A stretch of DNA of 64,000 bases from Lumnitzera littorea (taxonomy: Eukaryota > Streptophyta > Magnoliopsida > Myrtales > Combretaceae): the NCBI GenBank assembly GCA_024138015.1, contig JAMXBB010000010.1:47234024-47298023 (forward strand), read 5' to 3'. The notes under the pieces were generated by a model that worked only from the letters and a program-made list of their open reading frames with translations, was not told the origin of the DNA and did not search any database. The position numbers were made by a program, and so were the translations under genes. Position 1 is the first letter of the stretch, and each line of letters starts with the position of its first letter. This document shows positions 47,131 through 60,410 of this stretch, piece by piece.

Positions 47131-47733
47131 GTATTGAAGCTTAATTTATGGGTCTTTAGAACATGTAGGCCGTAGATCACTAGAATGCTAAGATGTGAAG
47201 AGAGTGGGTAAAAGATGGGTCTAGTTTGAACTAAGGTAAATTAATCAATTTAGTTATTGTATTTTTCATATTTGATTTCTACAGTTCACATTTACTTTAT
47301 GTTTGATTTGTCAATATGTTTTTACATGTTTTATTATATATCTATTTACTTACCTAATTTAATTAAATATTTCTCGTTGTTGTTTTCCCTTTCAACCCTT
47401 TCTTATCCTTTTGTGGTATATGGAGTTAGTAGAGTAGTATGATAGAGAATGAGGATAGAGAATATGTGTAGGTTGTTTTCTTATTGAGTTTTGGTAAAAT
47501 CTCTTAAGGAATCTCATTTTCCGCATAGAGCAGCAAGTAAAATGAACTTAAGGTAGTCCTACGCGTGTCTTTTATTGTGTTCTTAGTGGTGGTAACATTT
47601 TTCACTGATTCCTATAGGTATGATTCTAAACCGTACACTTGTACATGATGTTCCTTAAACTTATGTATTGATTGATGTAGTTAAGCTTTAAGAAGGGGGG
47701 GGGGGAGGCGGGCGGGGTGGGCAGGGGTTAAGG
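47131..47733. other. Unassigned DNA ending in an extreme G-rich tract
   Basis: No domain recognised. 47694-47727 is almost pure G (runs of 10, 3, 3, 4, 3 and 4 G) in otherwise AT-rich DNA. It borders the end of LTR A copy 2. Confidence 0.45.
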
Positions 47734-50700
47734 TTTCACGCTCCGAAAAGATGAAGTCGTAACAGTTCCACCATGTGAACCATCCTAAGATAGAAACCGT
47801 CCTCATAATTACCATCTTAAACTTAGTTCACACAAGGAATACTCGATTCTGCCCCTTCGAAGCATCCAATTCGATACCTTTTTGATATAAACTTATAGAA
47901 TAATTTTGTAAAATAATTTGTAATAATAAACTTATCATTTAACCTGATAAAAAAATAGTAATAAATCCTACAGGTACCTATCATTTTATATATAGACCAA
48001 AATATTGAAAACTACTAAGCCCTTTGAGAAGTCTTGTATAATTTTCCTTAAAAATTAAAAAGTTAATACTAAAAGTAATAATCGGCCATTTCTTGTTGTA
48101 TCTCGCTCCCTGTCCTAACTTACTAAGGTTCTGATGTTAGGTAAGCACTTATAAGCCATTTGGAACCTGTAAAACAAACTATAGGAGAATGACCGACAAC
48201 TTGCTCAATAAGTAAGGGTGGAGACAAAAGTATGCATTCAGCATATCACAATCGGGGTTTTCAATCAAGTTGGTTAGATGCAACGTATGTATAAGCAAAT
48301 GCCATCATACGACATTATCCGGTCCATCATGAAATCAGAAAAATTTCACCCACTCTAATTTGGGTTAAGGAGATTAACGTCACACACTCATGGATTGAAA
48401 CCAAACTGGGGCTTGTGCAATGGAGAACACCCTCCTCTTATGACCACCTTCAAACCACAACCCCCAACCTTGCCGCGACTTCCTCTCCTGTCACTTAGTT
48501 CAACTAAGGGTGAAGAAAGGACCATTTCAGCTATCCTCATCGAAGGGAATCTATATTTAGCCCAAGAATCCTAGTCATTACCCCTTGTGGGTTACGATGC
48601 ATATCAAATTAGATATTAAGTTAAGTTTGAGTTAGTTCATCTTTTTAGGATGATCAACCTAGCTCAAACAATTCAATAATAATATTTATAGAACAATCAT
48701 ATCATGGAGGTTAACTCCCATCATAGTAAATCGAAACCTAATCACAAGCATTGCATACATACATACAAACAGCTAACTACATTCATAAGTCAATACATAC
48801 CAAAGTCCCCAAATATTTTGAAATAATATCCCAAAATGCAGTAAAGCATTGATCCTACTTACTTGTCCTAGCACTCACTTCGGAAAACTCGTATCGTCAA
48901 CGGTCTGATCATTAAGAGGCTCTATATATACAAAACCTAAATTCAATTTTCGCAATGGTTATGAAAGCATTAGGGTCTTATTTAAAGCAGTTATATATAT
49001 ATAAAGTATATTATCATTTTTATTATATAATAATATATAGTTTCATTATATCGATCAAGTTAAGTTATTAAGTATTAATAATATATGCAATTATACTATT
49101 ACATATAATAGTATCAAAACGTACTTTTAGTCATTTAAATCACGTTTCGATTATGGTAGAGTTATAATAGTACGTAAACCAGTAATATTGTAGAGATATA
49201 GGTTCATTACTTAAGTTTATCCTATTTTAGTAAAAATAGTGTTATTGGGCTCATATAAACTTAATGACACATATTACAAGTCTTAATTTCTAGAGATGAC
49301 TTTTAACGAGTAATTCGAATTTTTAACATAGTTATACGTATCTAATCAAATATTATCATACTATACATAATTTATTTTATTATACCATATTTTACCTAAT
49401 TTGTCAATATAACCCATAATATAGATTTTATCTAACCCTAATATCTTTATAATGTATCACGGTTATTAAAATATCATTAAATATATTAAAAATATAATTT
49501 TTATCCAATCTAACCAATACACAAATAGATAGTTTTAATTCACCTATTTATCATATTTTAACCTATTATTACTAGAATTGGGTATTAGTTCATTATTTAA
49601 GCTATTTTACTACGTAAATTCATAATAAATAGCTCGGGTTATCAAATAATTCCCCAAAAATTTCTATAGACTCCTAAAAATATGTGGAATTCAGCTAGTA
49701 CTTGGTTTCAAGTTTTTAATCTATTGCTTATATATTCATATTTACGATTTTACCCTTGAATTATTTTAAATTACCTAATTAATATCCTTTTTGCACCAAA
49801 TTGATTTCAACCTATCCCACCATTATTATCATTCACTAGAAATCAATACATGTTCATTTCATCATTTAATTTCATAATTTCCTATTTATTTCACAATTTC
49901 AGCCTATTTTCGAGTTATTTTTAAGTCGAAAAATACAATAAATATTAAAAATATTCAAATAAAAAAAATCGGCTACATAGAAATTATCTATATATCATAA
50001 GTATCTTACACAAAAATTTTGAGCTAAAAACTACATCATTTAGTGTATTTATTTTAAATTTCAAATTTCGAATGAACAGTATATTTGTTAAGAAAGTACA
50101 TTAAATATTCCTAATTTTGTTAAAATAAATTTATGAAAAGAAAGTACATCTAAAATAACCTAGAAATTAATTTTTCCATATTTTTCCTAATTAATTTAAT
50201 AATTTTTCAAAAATAAAGAAAAACAAGGCAAAAGCTTAGAACCTGAGTTCATCGGAGCTCCGGCCACCGTTGGCCGAAGAGAGGTTGTCGGCCGGCTTAG
50301 TCGACGATGGCTCTTCTAGGTGGCGGCGGGGCTCTACGTTAGGTCATCGAATGATCGGGGAATTAGCTAGGCTTGGTCCTTGCTCTGTTTTTTTCCAATT
50401 TTTTGTCAAATTTTCCTTCTTCTTTTTTTGAATTTTTCTTAAGCTTTCTTAGTTGCCAAAATGTTAAATCTGAGTTCTAGGATCCTATTTATAATAGTTT
50501 AGGTCAGTTGGATTTTTTTCTTAATTATTAAGTAATTTATTTTAATATTTTTCTTGAAAAACGCGCAGTAAGAGGTATCAATTTTTTATAAATTTGCTTT
50601 TGATGCAGCTGCTTATTCTTTTTAAGTTGCTCAACATTTAATCTAATCATATTTCAGGTCATTTTTTATTTTTTTTATAATTTTTAGATAATATTTTAGG

Positions 50701-51439
50701 GTATTTTGGTATTTTATATTAGTATTTAATGATTTGTGTTAATATACGGGTTTATATCCTATATATATCATACACATAATGAGTAATTATGTATGTGTAA
50801 TCATGTTTCTAGCATATATTTTATTTTTAAAATACTTTTTCCCTATTTAATTTTGCGATTATATCGCTCATTATACATAATTATATTATTTTAGGTTAAT
50901 TTACACGTATATTTATTATATATATCAGGTATACTCATAAAAATAAGTATATACTCATATAGTATATTATGCTATATTATTTTCTTTTATTGCCTAATTA
51001 TCTTATTTGTAAGTCCTCTTTGCATTTCGAGCTTAGTTTTAAGGGTTTCAAGTAATTTTAGACTATATTAAGTAATCATACTTCTAGGGGAAAAATTGAG
51101 ATTTCGGGTAATTATTTTCAAAATCCAATTTCACCAAATTACTTCAACTAACTTTTCTATCTTAATCGTAAAGTTTGGGTTCAATTAAATAACTTTTCCC
51201 GAAAGCCCTAAATTCAAGTACAATTGCCCTAAATTCGACTTTAAGATCTCATATGGAGCAAATTCTCCCTATCTTGATTATATTCTTGATATTTTATTAT
51301 ATTTTTTACTTCCACATATATAAGGATTCCTTAATTAGGGTTTTTGTGTTTCTCGTAAACTTTTAGCCTACTCGATTTATTTTTCTAAATGCCCTAGATC
51401 AATTATTGATCCTAATCATACAAAGACAGGGTTTTGTCA
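47734..51439 (-). repeat. Long LTR, family A copy 2
   Basis: Minus strand, starting TGACAAAACCC at 51439, with a TATAAATAG box at 50493-50485, a leader, a GC-rich island at 50335-50243 ending in a possible donor CAG/GTTC, and an end GGAGCGTGAAA at 47734. It matches family A copy 1 in order and in many short blocks. About 3.7 kb; no coding sequence. Confidence 0.6.
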
Positions 51440-52324
51440 TAATACTCAAATGTTCACGTCTAAATTGTTGATTTATGCATTATTATAGGGGGTGTGTTTT
51501 GATGACAAAAAGTTGGGTTAAGTTAGTAGATTTTAGTTTGATGTAATGCTTGAAGGAGGAGTGAAAGTTTTGTAAGGATTCATCAAAAAAATTCTATAAA
51601 TGTACATAATCTGTTTGAACCAGATTGCTAGTTCCAGCGGAACCATAAGGATAGTTAGCCTAACTACAGAATGCCAGTAAGAACCGTTTGATTAGTCTTA
51701 AGTGAACCATACAGCTAGTCCTACTTAGCAACCTGGTCAAATTTCTTTTCTTTTTCTTCTTCCATTCCTTTTTCTTAACTTAATTTCCTTACATTCAAAT
51801 CTAATCTCTAAACTATATTTTATGCCCCCAAACCTACTTTTAAGCATCTTAAATATCATAACCTAATTACAAACATGTTTCCCAAAGAAACCAATCACTT
51901 TCTTAAAACTCCTCCTTTAGGTTTCTTATGGTTGGTAAAGTAAATAGCTCAACCAAAGTTAAGATTTAAGAGAGTTTGCTTATAAGTTTTGAATGTTGCA
52001 TAGAGCCTTATTGTGTGTGCCGCTTAATAGGTTGTGAAGAGTTTAAGACAAGTATTAGTAAGCTATCCATTTCAAGTATGGGGTTGGTTTGTTGCTTATA
52101 TGTGTATAAGATTAGTAACTATTAATGAACCTAATCAATATTTGACTTAAATAAGTATGCTGCGTATGCTTGGTTGTGCCTAAGGGACTTGGAAGATCAA
52201 ACTTTGGGGTAACACCCTAATGATCTTAGTGTGACAATATCTTAATTGGAGTCTCACTTTGAAATGATCTAAGTAGATTAGGTGTTCCTTAGTTCTTAAG
52301 GTATTAAGGAAGACCCAATACCAA

Positions 52325-52364
<40 letters not shown>

Positions 52365-53112
52365 AGCTAGAGGCATGAGTTACTCCAAGTTCCAAGATGC
52401 TAAAATTGTATTGCTTATTAAGCCTAAATAAAGATAATAAATGGTGGTTGTGCATTTAGTTATATCAAATTGCTAATGTGTGTGTATGTGCATTACTAAG
52501 TGATCATGTGCATGTGATTTGTATATCCTGTATTTGGCTTTGCTCACCCCTCTAGGAAATTATTATTTTTAGATGCAAGGATAGGTCATGGGGACTATGA
52601 GGAATACTTTAGCGATTATGGTTGCTATGGAGAGGATGTTGATTACTATGACTATGTTATAGAGATGGATCTATGTTGTTTGAGTAGGGGTGTTGTAATT
52701 ATTGAAAAGAGTTGCCAAACTTTGTTTCAATTTTTATTTTTATTTTGTTACTTGGGTCATAAGAAGTCACCTAAGACTTCTCCTATTTATATCTTTTTTA
52801 TTTGACAACTTACACTTATGGTGAATTTAGTAACATTTGAGTTTTGGTATAAGGTTTCTTGAGACAATTGTAATTGAACTGTAGATTTAACTTTATTTTA
52901 TGTGAATAAAGTAATTTAGCTGTTGATCTTTAAGTATTATTGGTGAACTAAGGATGTCTAAAACATCCCTGATTCATTGAGATGGAGTTATTACAGGTGA
53001 TTAATGAGTGTTAAATTATGTGAAGATATGAATAAGTGGATTATGGATGCTGGAAGTGTCAATAGATTATAGAGACACATGGTAGGCTGTAATCTCCCAA
53101 GTTCTGAGGCGT
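51440..53112 (+). repeat. Long LTR, family D copy 3, end part
   Basis: Has the family order of phrases CAATGTCC/CCTAATGATC-like counts, a pyrimidine tract, the Tyr/Asp-rich frame (52589-52672, DYEEYFSDYG...), and the end GAGACACATGGTAGGCTGTAA...GAGGCGTTACA at 53112. A (TA)n run lies at 52328-52361. The start is lost, perhaps by the insertion of LTR A copy 2. Confidence 0.5.
52328..52361. repeat. (TA)n microsatellite
   Basis: Alternating TA run inside LTR D copy 3. Confidence 0.9.
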
Positions 53113-53196
53113 TACACTATTGCTTTCCAACTACTAATAACTACCTACTAATTTGATTACAATTTTTTTTTTCCTACAATATGTTCAGTCATAACA
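53113..53196 (-). repeat. 3' LTR stub of an old minus-strand retroelement
   Basis: Complement begins TGTTATGACTGAAC and matches the start of the LTR at 61475-60936 (shared CTACCTACT(A/T)ATTT..ATTACAAT). A polypurine tract AAAGGTGAAGGAAA lies just inside (53212-53197 complement). The rest of this LTR is missing. Confidence 0.6.
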
Positions 53197-54081
53197 ATTT
53201 CCTTCACCTTTCAAATAAGGTTGAAGTTTGAAAATGAAAAAAAAAAAAAAAGAAATTAACTCCCATAGTTGATATTGGTAGTGCAACAAATTGAAAGACC
53301 ATGTTGCTTATAGGAGTTTTGTTGGCTATGTTGTCTAATGGCTAAAAAGAACTCTAAGTAGGGGTTAAAAAATGCCCTATCCCAACTATGTTATATTGAC
53401 CAAAGTTGTCCCAATCTATGTCCCTTCAACAGTATGACTATGTAATCTACTAATTACCTTAATAATGTTAGTAGTAACACAATTTGTACTCAACATATGA
53501 ACTAAATCAACGTTAAGACACCCAGTTTTTGACCCTCTACATGTTGGTGATATTCACTACAATTCCAAAGTCTCATTTGGTGTAGCATCATAGTATTTGA
53601 AAGCTCTGTTATTCCTTGCCCACAAAAACAATTCAGTTGAACTATAATTCCATAGGCTATCCTACATTCTCATTGCTTCGAACAATAATGATGAAGGTAA
53701 TTCTTGATTATTATGATGACTGCCTAATATTTGATTAATAGCAATATTGATGGTAATAATAAAAAATTACTAAAAAAAGATCCTCCTGAGCTATTGTATT
53801 GAATTCTAAATTGACTATTGATATTTATGATTGAATGCCTTATGGGAAACTAACCTCTAATGCAGTATTGTTCAATTTATTTATATGCATATTGTAATCT
53901 TTAACATACTTAAACTATATTGTCAGAATAGTTGAATGGATTTGTGCATGAAACATGTGCAACAATACTTGTTGTGACTTTCCCAACAACTAATTGATCC
54001 TTGACTACACTATCTGCATCATTTGTATTCTCAACATCAGATACCATATCTTCTACTTCACCGATATCATACTACACCACA
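53197..54081 (-). other. Internal remnant of the old retroelement
   Basis: Minus-strand frames are broken. One reads GEVEDMVSDVENTNDADS near 54060-54000 without a recognised domain. Its partner piece is 60411-60935 on the far side of the later insertion. Confidence 0.4.
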
Positions 54082-54745
54082 TATCTTACAAGAATAAGAA
54101 TATTCATTAAGCATAAGGTAGATGTTGATTGCAACTATAGTAAAATGACTATTTATAGTAAGTCCTTTAAGGCAACAATGCAAAAATGGAAATTACATAA
54201 AAGACAATGAAGAAAGAGATTCTTAATATGTACGAAAAAGGATAAATGACGAACAAGAATATAGTATAAATGTCAAAAAAGTAATGGATAGGTGGCAACC
54301 TGTCAATAGGTTTGTATTAGGGAATTTTGGGGCCTAGTAGTTGAGTTGTATTAAAGCTGTACTATTGCAGATAAATGGTATTTAGAGTTATTGAGACGAT
54401 AATGGTTGTTGTTGTTCAATAAGCCAAAAAAGAAGGGCTTAGCATGTATTGGCCTCGACCTCGACACTTGTCATTTCGATGGGTTAGATAAGTAAGGCTT
54501 GGCATTTAATGACCTCGAGCTCAGCACTTTGCAGGTCGGCCTCAGCATTTGAGTGATAGGCAATTGGACAAGAATCTAAGCTGAGCAATCTATGTCTGAG
54601 TAGGGACCTTAAAGAGTTCAAACATGACTCTTCCGTATGCAAGAGTTTATCCTCGATAAGTTGTCATAAGAGTATTCTCCTCGCGAGAGACTGTAGACTT
54701 TGGAGGCAGGTGCAAGTAAGGGGTCTAAAGGTCGACACTCCATCA
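54082..54745 (-). repeat. 3' LTR (truncated) of the second gypsy element
   Basis: Aligns with 59717-60410; similarity stops at about 54082, so the U5-side 290 bases present in the right LTR are absent. Confidence 0.75.
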
Positions 54746-55159
54746 ATTCCTTGAGGTTATTGAAGATTTGCCCTCAAATCTTAGTCTTCTTCTTCTTTTA
54801 GCACATAAGGTATTAAGTCGACGACATTGAAAGTAGGAGATACTTCATAACCTTTGTGAAGCTCTAGCTCATAGGCGTTGTCATTGTCATTGTCATTGAC
54901 ATGCCGAAGGATCTTAAAAGGTCTATCTAACCTAGGGGATAACTTGTTTGTCCTCTTTCTTAGAAAACACTCCTTACTGAGCTAGATCCAAACAAGGTCT
55001 CTTGGGTTGTAAATGACTCACTTCCTTCCTCGGCTTCTTTGTTCCTTCTATTGGGCTACAATTTTAGCTAGTTGCTCGGCAACTTTCTGATGCAATTTTT
55101 AGAACTCTTGGTGTGCTATAGGCCCAAATAACTTTCTCCTTAAGAGATTGGGACGATAA

Positions 55160-57900
55160 CCATGTCTAAGGATAAGTTCTAGTTAAGTTTATAGATGATC
55201 TCAAAAAGTGACCTTCCTATCAAGCTATGAGTAGAACAATTGTAAGCAAACTCAATGATGAGTGGGCATAGATCCCAATTATGTAGATTCTTCTTAACAA
55301 TAGCTCGAAGGAGGTTACCTACTATCCTCGTCACTACTTCTATCTGGCCATCTATTTGTGGGTGGTAAGAAGTGCTAAACATAAGCTTAGTACCGAACTT
55401 CTTCATAAGGTTCTCCAAAAGAAGCTTGTAAACTTTGAATCACGATCAGACACAATACTCCATGGCACTCCATATAGCTGTATGATCTCCTGCAAAAAGA
55501 GGTTAGCAACAAATGAAGCATCATTGGTTATATGGTAGAGAATAAAGTGGCTCATCTTATTGAATCGATCAACCACCACCATAATAGAATCATGTATCCT
55601 CAGTGTTTAGGTAAGACAAGCATGAAATTCATGCTTAAGAATCTTACATAGATCCTTTCTTCCCTTAACATGTTTGAACATCTTGCATTGCTCAAGAATC
55701 TTACACACATTCTTCATTATCCCAAGTTAATAGAAATGTTCTCTCAGCAACTCGGCCGTTCTCTTCTCACTAAAGTAGCCTGCTAAGCCCCTAGCATAGG
55801 CTTATCGAGCAAGTAAATCCTTAGCAGAACCACTTGGCACACAAAATTGTTTTCCCTTCATTAGAAATCCTTGGCTTAGATAGAACCCATCCATAACTCC
55901 TTTGATGTTACACTTGGCCACCAAGGATCTAAAGCACAGGTCATGTTCATATTGATTAAGCAAGGTGCCAAACCCAAGTATCTTAGCCTGTAAAGTGGTA
56001 ATAAGAACATGTCGACAAGAGAGTGCATCGGCCATAGTGTTGGTACTTCCCTTCTTGTATCCAACGACATAACAAAAAGTTTCCAAGAACTCAACCCATT
56101 TAGCATGACAACAAGAAAGCTTTTGCTATCTTCTAAGATGTTTGAGAGATTCATGGTCTATGTAGATAATGAACTCTCTCAATAGTAAGTAGTACTACCA
56201 ATTCTGAAGTACTTAGACAAGGGCATAAAACTCCTTAGCATACGCCGAGTAATTCAGTATGGCACCTTTGAGTTTTTCGCTAAAGTATGCAACTAGTTGG
56301 CACTCCTACATAAGAACAGCTCCAATGCAGACTCTAGATGCATTACATTCTAGTTCAAAAACTTTCTTGAAGTCGAGCAAGATGAGCATTGGGGCAAAAG
56401 TCAACCTGAACTTAATCTCATCAAAGCTACTTTGAACTTTCTTAGACCATTTGAATTCAAAGTTTTTCTTAATCAACTCGGTCAGTGGTGTAACTGTAGA
56501 ACTAAAGTTTCAAATGAATCTTTAATAAAATGAAGCTAGACTATGGAAACTCCTAACTTCTACAATATTGGTTGGTGTCAGCCAATTGAGAATAGCTCGG
56601 ACTTTCTTGTCATCAACTCCGATACCTCCTTCGAAAACAACAAAACCAAGAGTACTACCTCGCTCTAATAGAATATGCACTTCTTTAGATTGCTAAATAA
56701 GTGCTTAGCTCGAAGGATATTAAACATAGATCTCAAGTGTGCGACATGAGAGATGAGATCGATACTATATACCAAAATATAATCAAAGTAGACAACAATA
56801 CTCTTACTAATCAATGTTCTTAAAACATGGTTCGTGAATCACATAAAAGTGATCGGCGTGTTTATTAGACTAAACTACATCACAATCCATTCAAATAGAC
56901 CATCCTTTGTTTTAAAAGTAGTTTTCCACTCGTCTCCAAGTTTCATTCTGATCTGGTGGTAGCCACTCTTCAGATCTATCTTTGAAAAGATCCATGCATC
57001 ATGCAACTCATTCAGCATATCATCTAATCAAAGGATCGGATATTAGTACTTAATAGTGATTTTGTTGATTGATCAGCTATCAATATACATTCTCTATGAG
57101 CCATCCTTTTTCGACACCAAGACAGTCGGCATGACACATAGGCTCATGCTCACTTAGACATATTCGCAACCTATCAACTTGTCAACTTGTTTCTTTAGTT
57201 CAGTAGCTTACTTAGGGTTAAGCCTATAGGCGGGTTGGTTGGGTAAAGTAGCTCTAAGCTGAAGGTTAATACGATGCTCTATACCTTTTACAAGTGGTAA
57301 ACCTCTCAGCATCTCAGCCAGGAACAGGTCAACATACTGTTGTAGTAATATCCACAACTCAATTGGTAAGGTTTCAGTTTCTCTCAACTCTAGAAATTTC
57401 CTAACTAACAAAAGTACACTCTCTTCCATCTTGACATCTCCGAAAAATTAGGCTTGAGAAATCACTAGAGACTTCCTCTATAGTGATCTAAAAATCATCT
57501 CCTGCGATTCCTGAACTTTTTTGGGACTCATTAAGGTTAATATAACCTTCTTCCCATCCTTTTGGAACATCCATCATATAGCACCTTCAAATCAAATAGC
57601 CAGGGTCAACCAAGTAATATGTGTAAGGTAAACATAGGTAGAACATTACATAACACCTCGTCCTTATATCTGTCACCAACAGTAATCGACACCTCAACTT
57701 GCTTGACAATAAGTAGACCTCCCTTTTGATTTAGCTAATGAATCTTATAGGGCTTAGGGTGTGGATAGGTTTGGCAACTTCAAAGCTTTGACCACTCTCT
57801 ATGCTATCACATTGGTACAACTCCCTCCATGAACGATCAAAGCACATAACTTGCCATTCACTCGGCAGTTTGTATGGATGAGGTTCTCCCTTTGCTCATT
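55160..57900 (-). pseudogene. Gypsy pol remnant (protease, RT, RNase H, integrase)
   Basis: Right to left: protease ALIVHGGSCTNV (about 57830; the catalytic Asp position is His) and the RT start LRGLPLVKGIEHRINL (about 57300-57250). VSKKDGS then a stop lies near 57105, SGYHQIRMKLGDEWKTTFKT near 56960-56905. The catalytic box reads VYFDYILVYS, with the second Asp replaced by Tyr (about 56785). RNase H end YKKGSTNTMADALSCR (56060-56010), integrase end TSYHPQIDGQIEVV (about 55370-55330). The GIEHRINL...NQPAYRLNPK form of RT resembles the CRM/Galadriel-type chromoviruses; I did not find a chromodomain. Many stops. Confidence 0.8.
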
Positions 57901-58099
57901 CTCATTAGAGACAAAGGTACTAAGAGATCATCGTACAACCAAACAATACTCAACTCCCATTTCAATTAGGGTCATTGCATTTGAGTCTTCTTAAAATTTA
58001 CTCAACAAGTGATTAACATCCGCCTCATCTTCACCTTTACTAACACTTTCCACCTCAAACAGGGATCTGTCTCCCTTAATGGTCATGACATGTCAATTC

Positions 58100-59033
58100 A
58101 AGTACTAACTAGCCATATGTCCAAAACTAAGACACTTGAAACACTTAATCTCTTGGTCTTCCTCCTTAAGCTGTAACCTTGGTCCCTTTTAACCTTAAGC
58201 TCCTTGGCCTTACTCTTACCTTGGCCATCATTAGATCTTTTCATCATTTGAGCTCAATCATATCCAGGTCGGCTCGACATACCAGTTTTACTTGGCAAGC
58301 TAGGTCGGCTGCTTGGTACTTGACAAATTTGATTCCTCTTCTACCTCTCAACCCTCTATGCTACTCGGATGATCTCATCTAAAGTCTTAAGCCTTTGTAT
58401 ATCCATGATGTTACCAATTTTAGTCCTTAGCCTAGAAATGAACCATACTATAGTTTGCATCTCAAGCTCATCAACGTTACATCTGATTATTGGTAATTGG
58501 AATTCTTAGATATACTTATCCACTGATTTGTTACCTTATCTCAAGTCTTAGAGATGTTAGAAAGTGTCTTACTTATGGTGTTCAGGAACAAACCTACTCC
58601 TTAGAACTCTCTTCTTCTCATTCTATGTTTGGATTTCTCATTGGGGTCTCTGGCTTACAATCTGCAACTTCTTCCACCACATTGCTATATACCTAGAAAA
58701 TTTTAACACAACTACTTGAATATAAACAACATCTTCATAGTCATAAAAGTCAAACGTCTTTTCAATCTTCTCCTCCCAGTCCAAATAGTTATTAGTACCA
58801 TTAAACCCATTAAAACTTAGGATCCGAACCTTAAGGTACTCAGCTCCTCTAGGAGCTCTAAGCTTACACTCCTTAATTCCATCATAGTACTTCTCCTCCT
58901 CGTACTCCTCAACTTCATCCAACTTAAGTCTCCTTCTCACAACTATATCAACATGTCGAGGTGGAGCTGGGTTTATGTTAATAGCTTCAAGTGCTCGATT
59001 CTCACCCATCTGTCTTCTCGTCCTATCTCTCAC
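58100..59033 (-). pseudogene. Gypsy gag remnant with zinc knuckle
   Basis: An open stretch (59033-58638) carries an acidic and basic leader, then ILSFNGFNGTNNYLDWEEKI EKTFDFYDYEDV (split for length), the gag core. Further down, IKCFKCLSFGHMAS (about 58145-58105) is the CCHC knuckle, cut by a stop where the last Cys should come. Frames shift between the two. Confidence 0.75.
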
Positions 59034-59404
59034 TTCTTGGCCTTGTTCAACAATAAGTCTCTCTTATGGCCTGGTCTCTATGGCCCTTTAGACAGAAATA
59101 GCTAGATTAGCTACAATAGTAGCAAGGTCTTATATCTACTTATCAATAGTTCATAGGTTTTGCTGAGTAACATAACTACGACTATGAGCATCACTCTCGG
59201 CATCATTAATCTCTCCTTAAACACTAGGATTTGATATTTCTTAATATAAACTTCAAAAAGTTTACTACTCAATAGAAGATTCTCATACAGCTTCGATAAT
59301 ATAACTCATACAACAACTTAAGAACTTGCTCTATTTTCCACTTAAGAAACAGAGAATGATAGAACACACTAGTAAGAAATACTTTAACACCAAGATTTTG
59401 GTTG

Positions 59405-59427
59405 CAACCTTAAGCTTTGATACCGGG
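59405..59427 (-). other. Primer-binding site of the second gypsy element
   Basis: Minus strand reads CGGTATCAAAGCTTAAGG next to the LTR edge, close to the initiator-Met complement TGGTATCAGAGC used by many plant gypsy elements. Confidence 0.65.
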
Positions 59428-60410
59428 ATTATATGATGTGCTTAGAAACTCAATAATCACTAGAGCTTATCGTAAGGAGTAGTAACCAAGTGCATCCTTC
59501 GAGATATTGAAGAAAAGGGGGATGGAAAGGTCCATAAATGCTGTAGCTTTTGTAAAGCTGGTCAAAGGATATGACGCACCAACGAACATGACATGACTTA
59601 AAGCTTGCTTGATATGACTCACAAGCTAATGTTAAGGTCTACTTACCACTAATCTTGAGCTAATCTGTAAGATTAGATAAGAGTATAAAGAAAAATATAC
59701 TCGGAGAGAGATATTTCACAAGAACAAGAATATTCATTAAATATAAAGTAAATGATGATTGTGGCTATAGTGAAAGGACTATTTATAGTAAGTTCTCTAG
59801 GGCAACAATGCTAAAATGGAAAATTACATAAAAGACAATGAAGAAAGAGATTCTTAGTATGTACGAAAAAGGATAAATAAGACAAATGACGAAAAGTACT
59901 ATATAGTACAAACGTCAGAAAAGTAATGGATAGGTGGCAACCCGTTAATGAGTTCGTATTTGGGGAATCTTAAGGCATAGTAACTAAGTTGTATTAAAGC
60001 TATAGCTGTTACAGATGAATGGTATTTAGAGTTATTGAGACGAATAATGGATGCTGTTGTTCAATAGGCCGAAGAGAAGGGCTCGGCATGTAGTAGCTTC
60101 TACCTCAACACTCAGCAGGTCGGCCTCACCATTTGTCATTTTAACGGGTAAGAAGAGTAAGGCTTAGCGTTCAATGACCTCCGGTTCGGTGCATAGCAAG
60201 TCAGCTTCGGCATTTGAGTGATAAGTGACTCGACAAGAGTCTGAGTTAAGTAGTGTGTGTCTAAATGGGGACCTTAGAGAGTTTAAACATGACTCTTCCA
60301 TATGTAAGAGTTAATCCTTGACAAGCTAATGTAAGAGCATAACCCTTGCAAGAAATTGTAGGCTTCGGAGGCAAGCACGAGTGAGGGGTCTAGAAGTCAA
60401 CAATCCATCA
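59428..60410 (-). repeat. 5' LTR of the second gypsy element
   Basis: About 983 bases between the primer-binding site and the TGATGG start on the minus strand. TATA box at 59788-59780. Confidence 0.75.

Larger units (their letters stand above)
54082..60410 (-). mobile_element. Second Ty3/gypsy element, decayed, 3' LTR truncated
   Basis: Right LTR 59428-60410 and left LTR 54082-54745 share about 660 bases, including a TATAAATAG box (54157-54149 and 59788-59780) and the ending CCATCA at 54745 and 60410. Between them, on the minus strand, lie gag, zinc knuckle, protease, RT, RNase H and integrase remnants. A primer-binding site like that for initiator Met lies next to the right LTR. The left LTR lacks about 290 bases of its downstream end. 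Confidence 0.82.

Noticed and set aside
58179..58696. Plus-strand open frames of 67 and 68 codons
   Set aside because: Opposite-strand shadows of the gypsy gag remnant.
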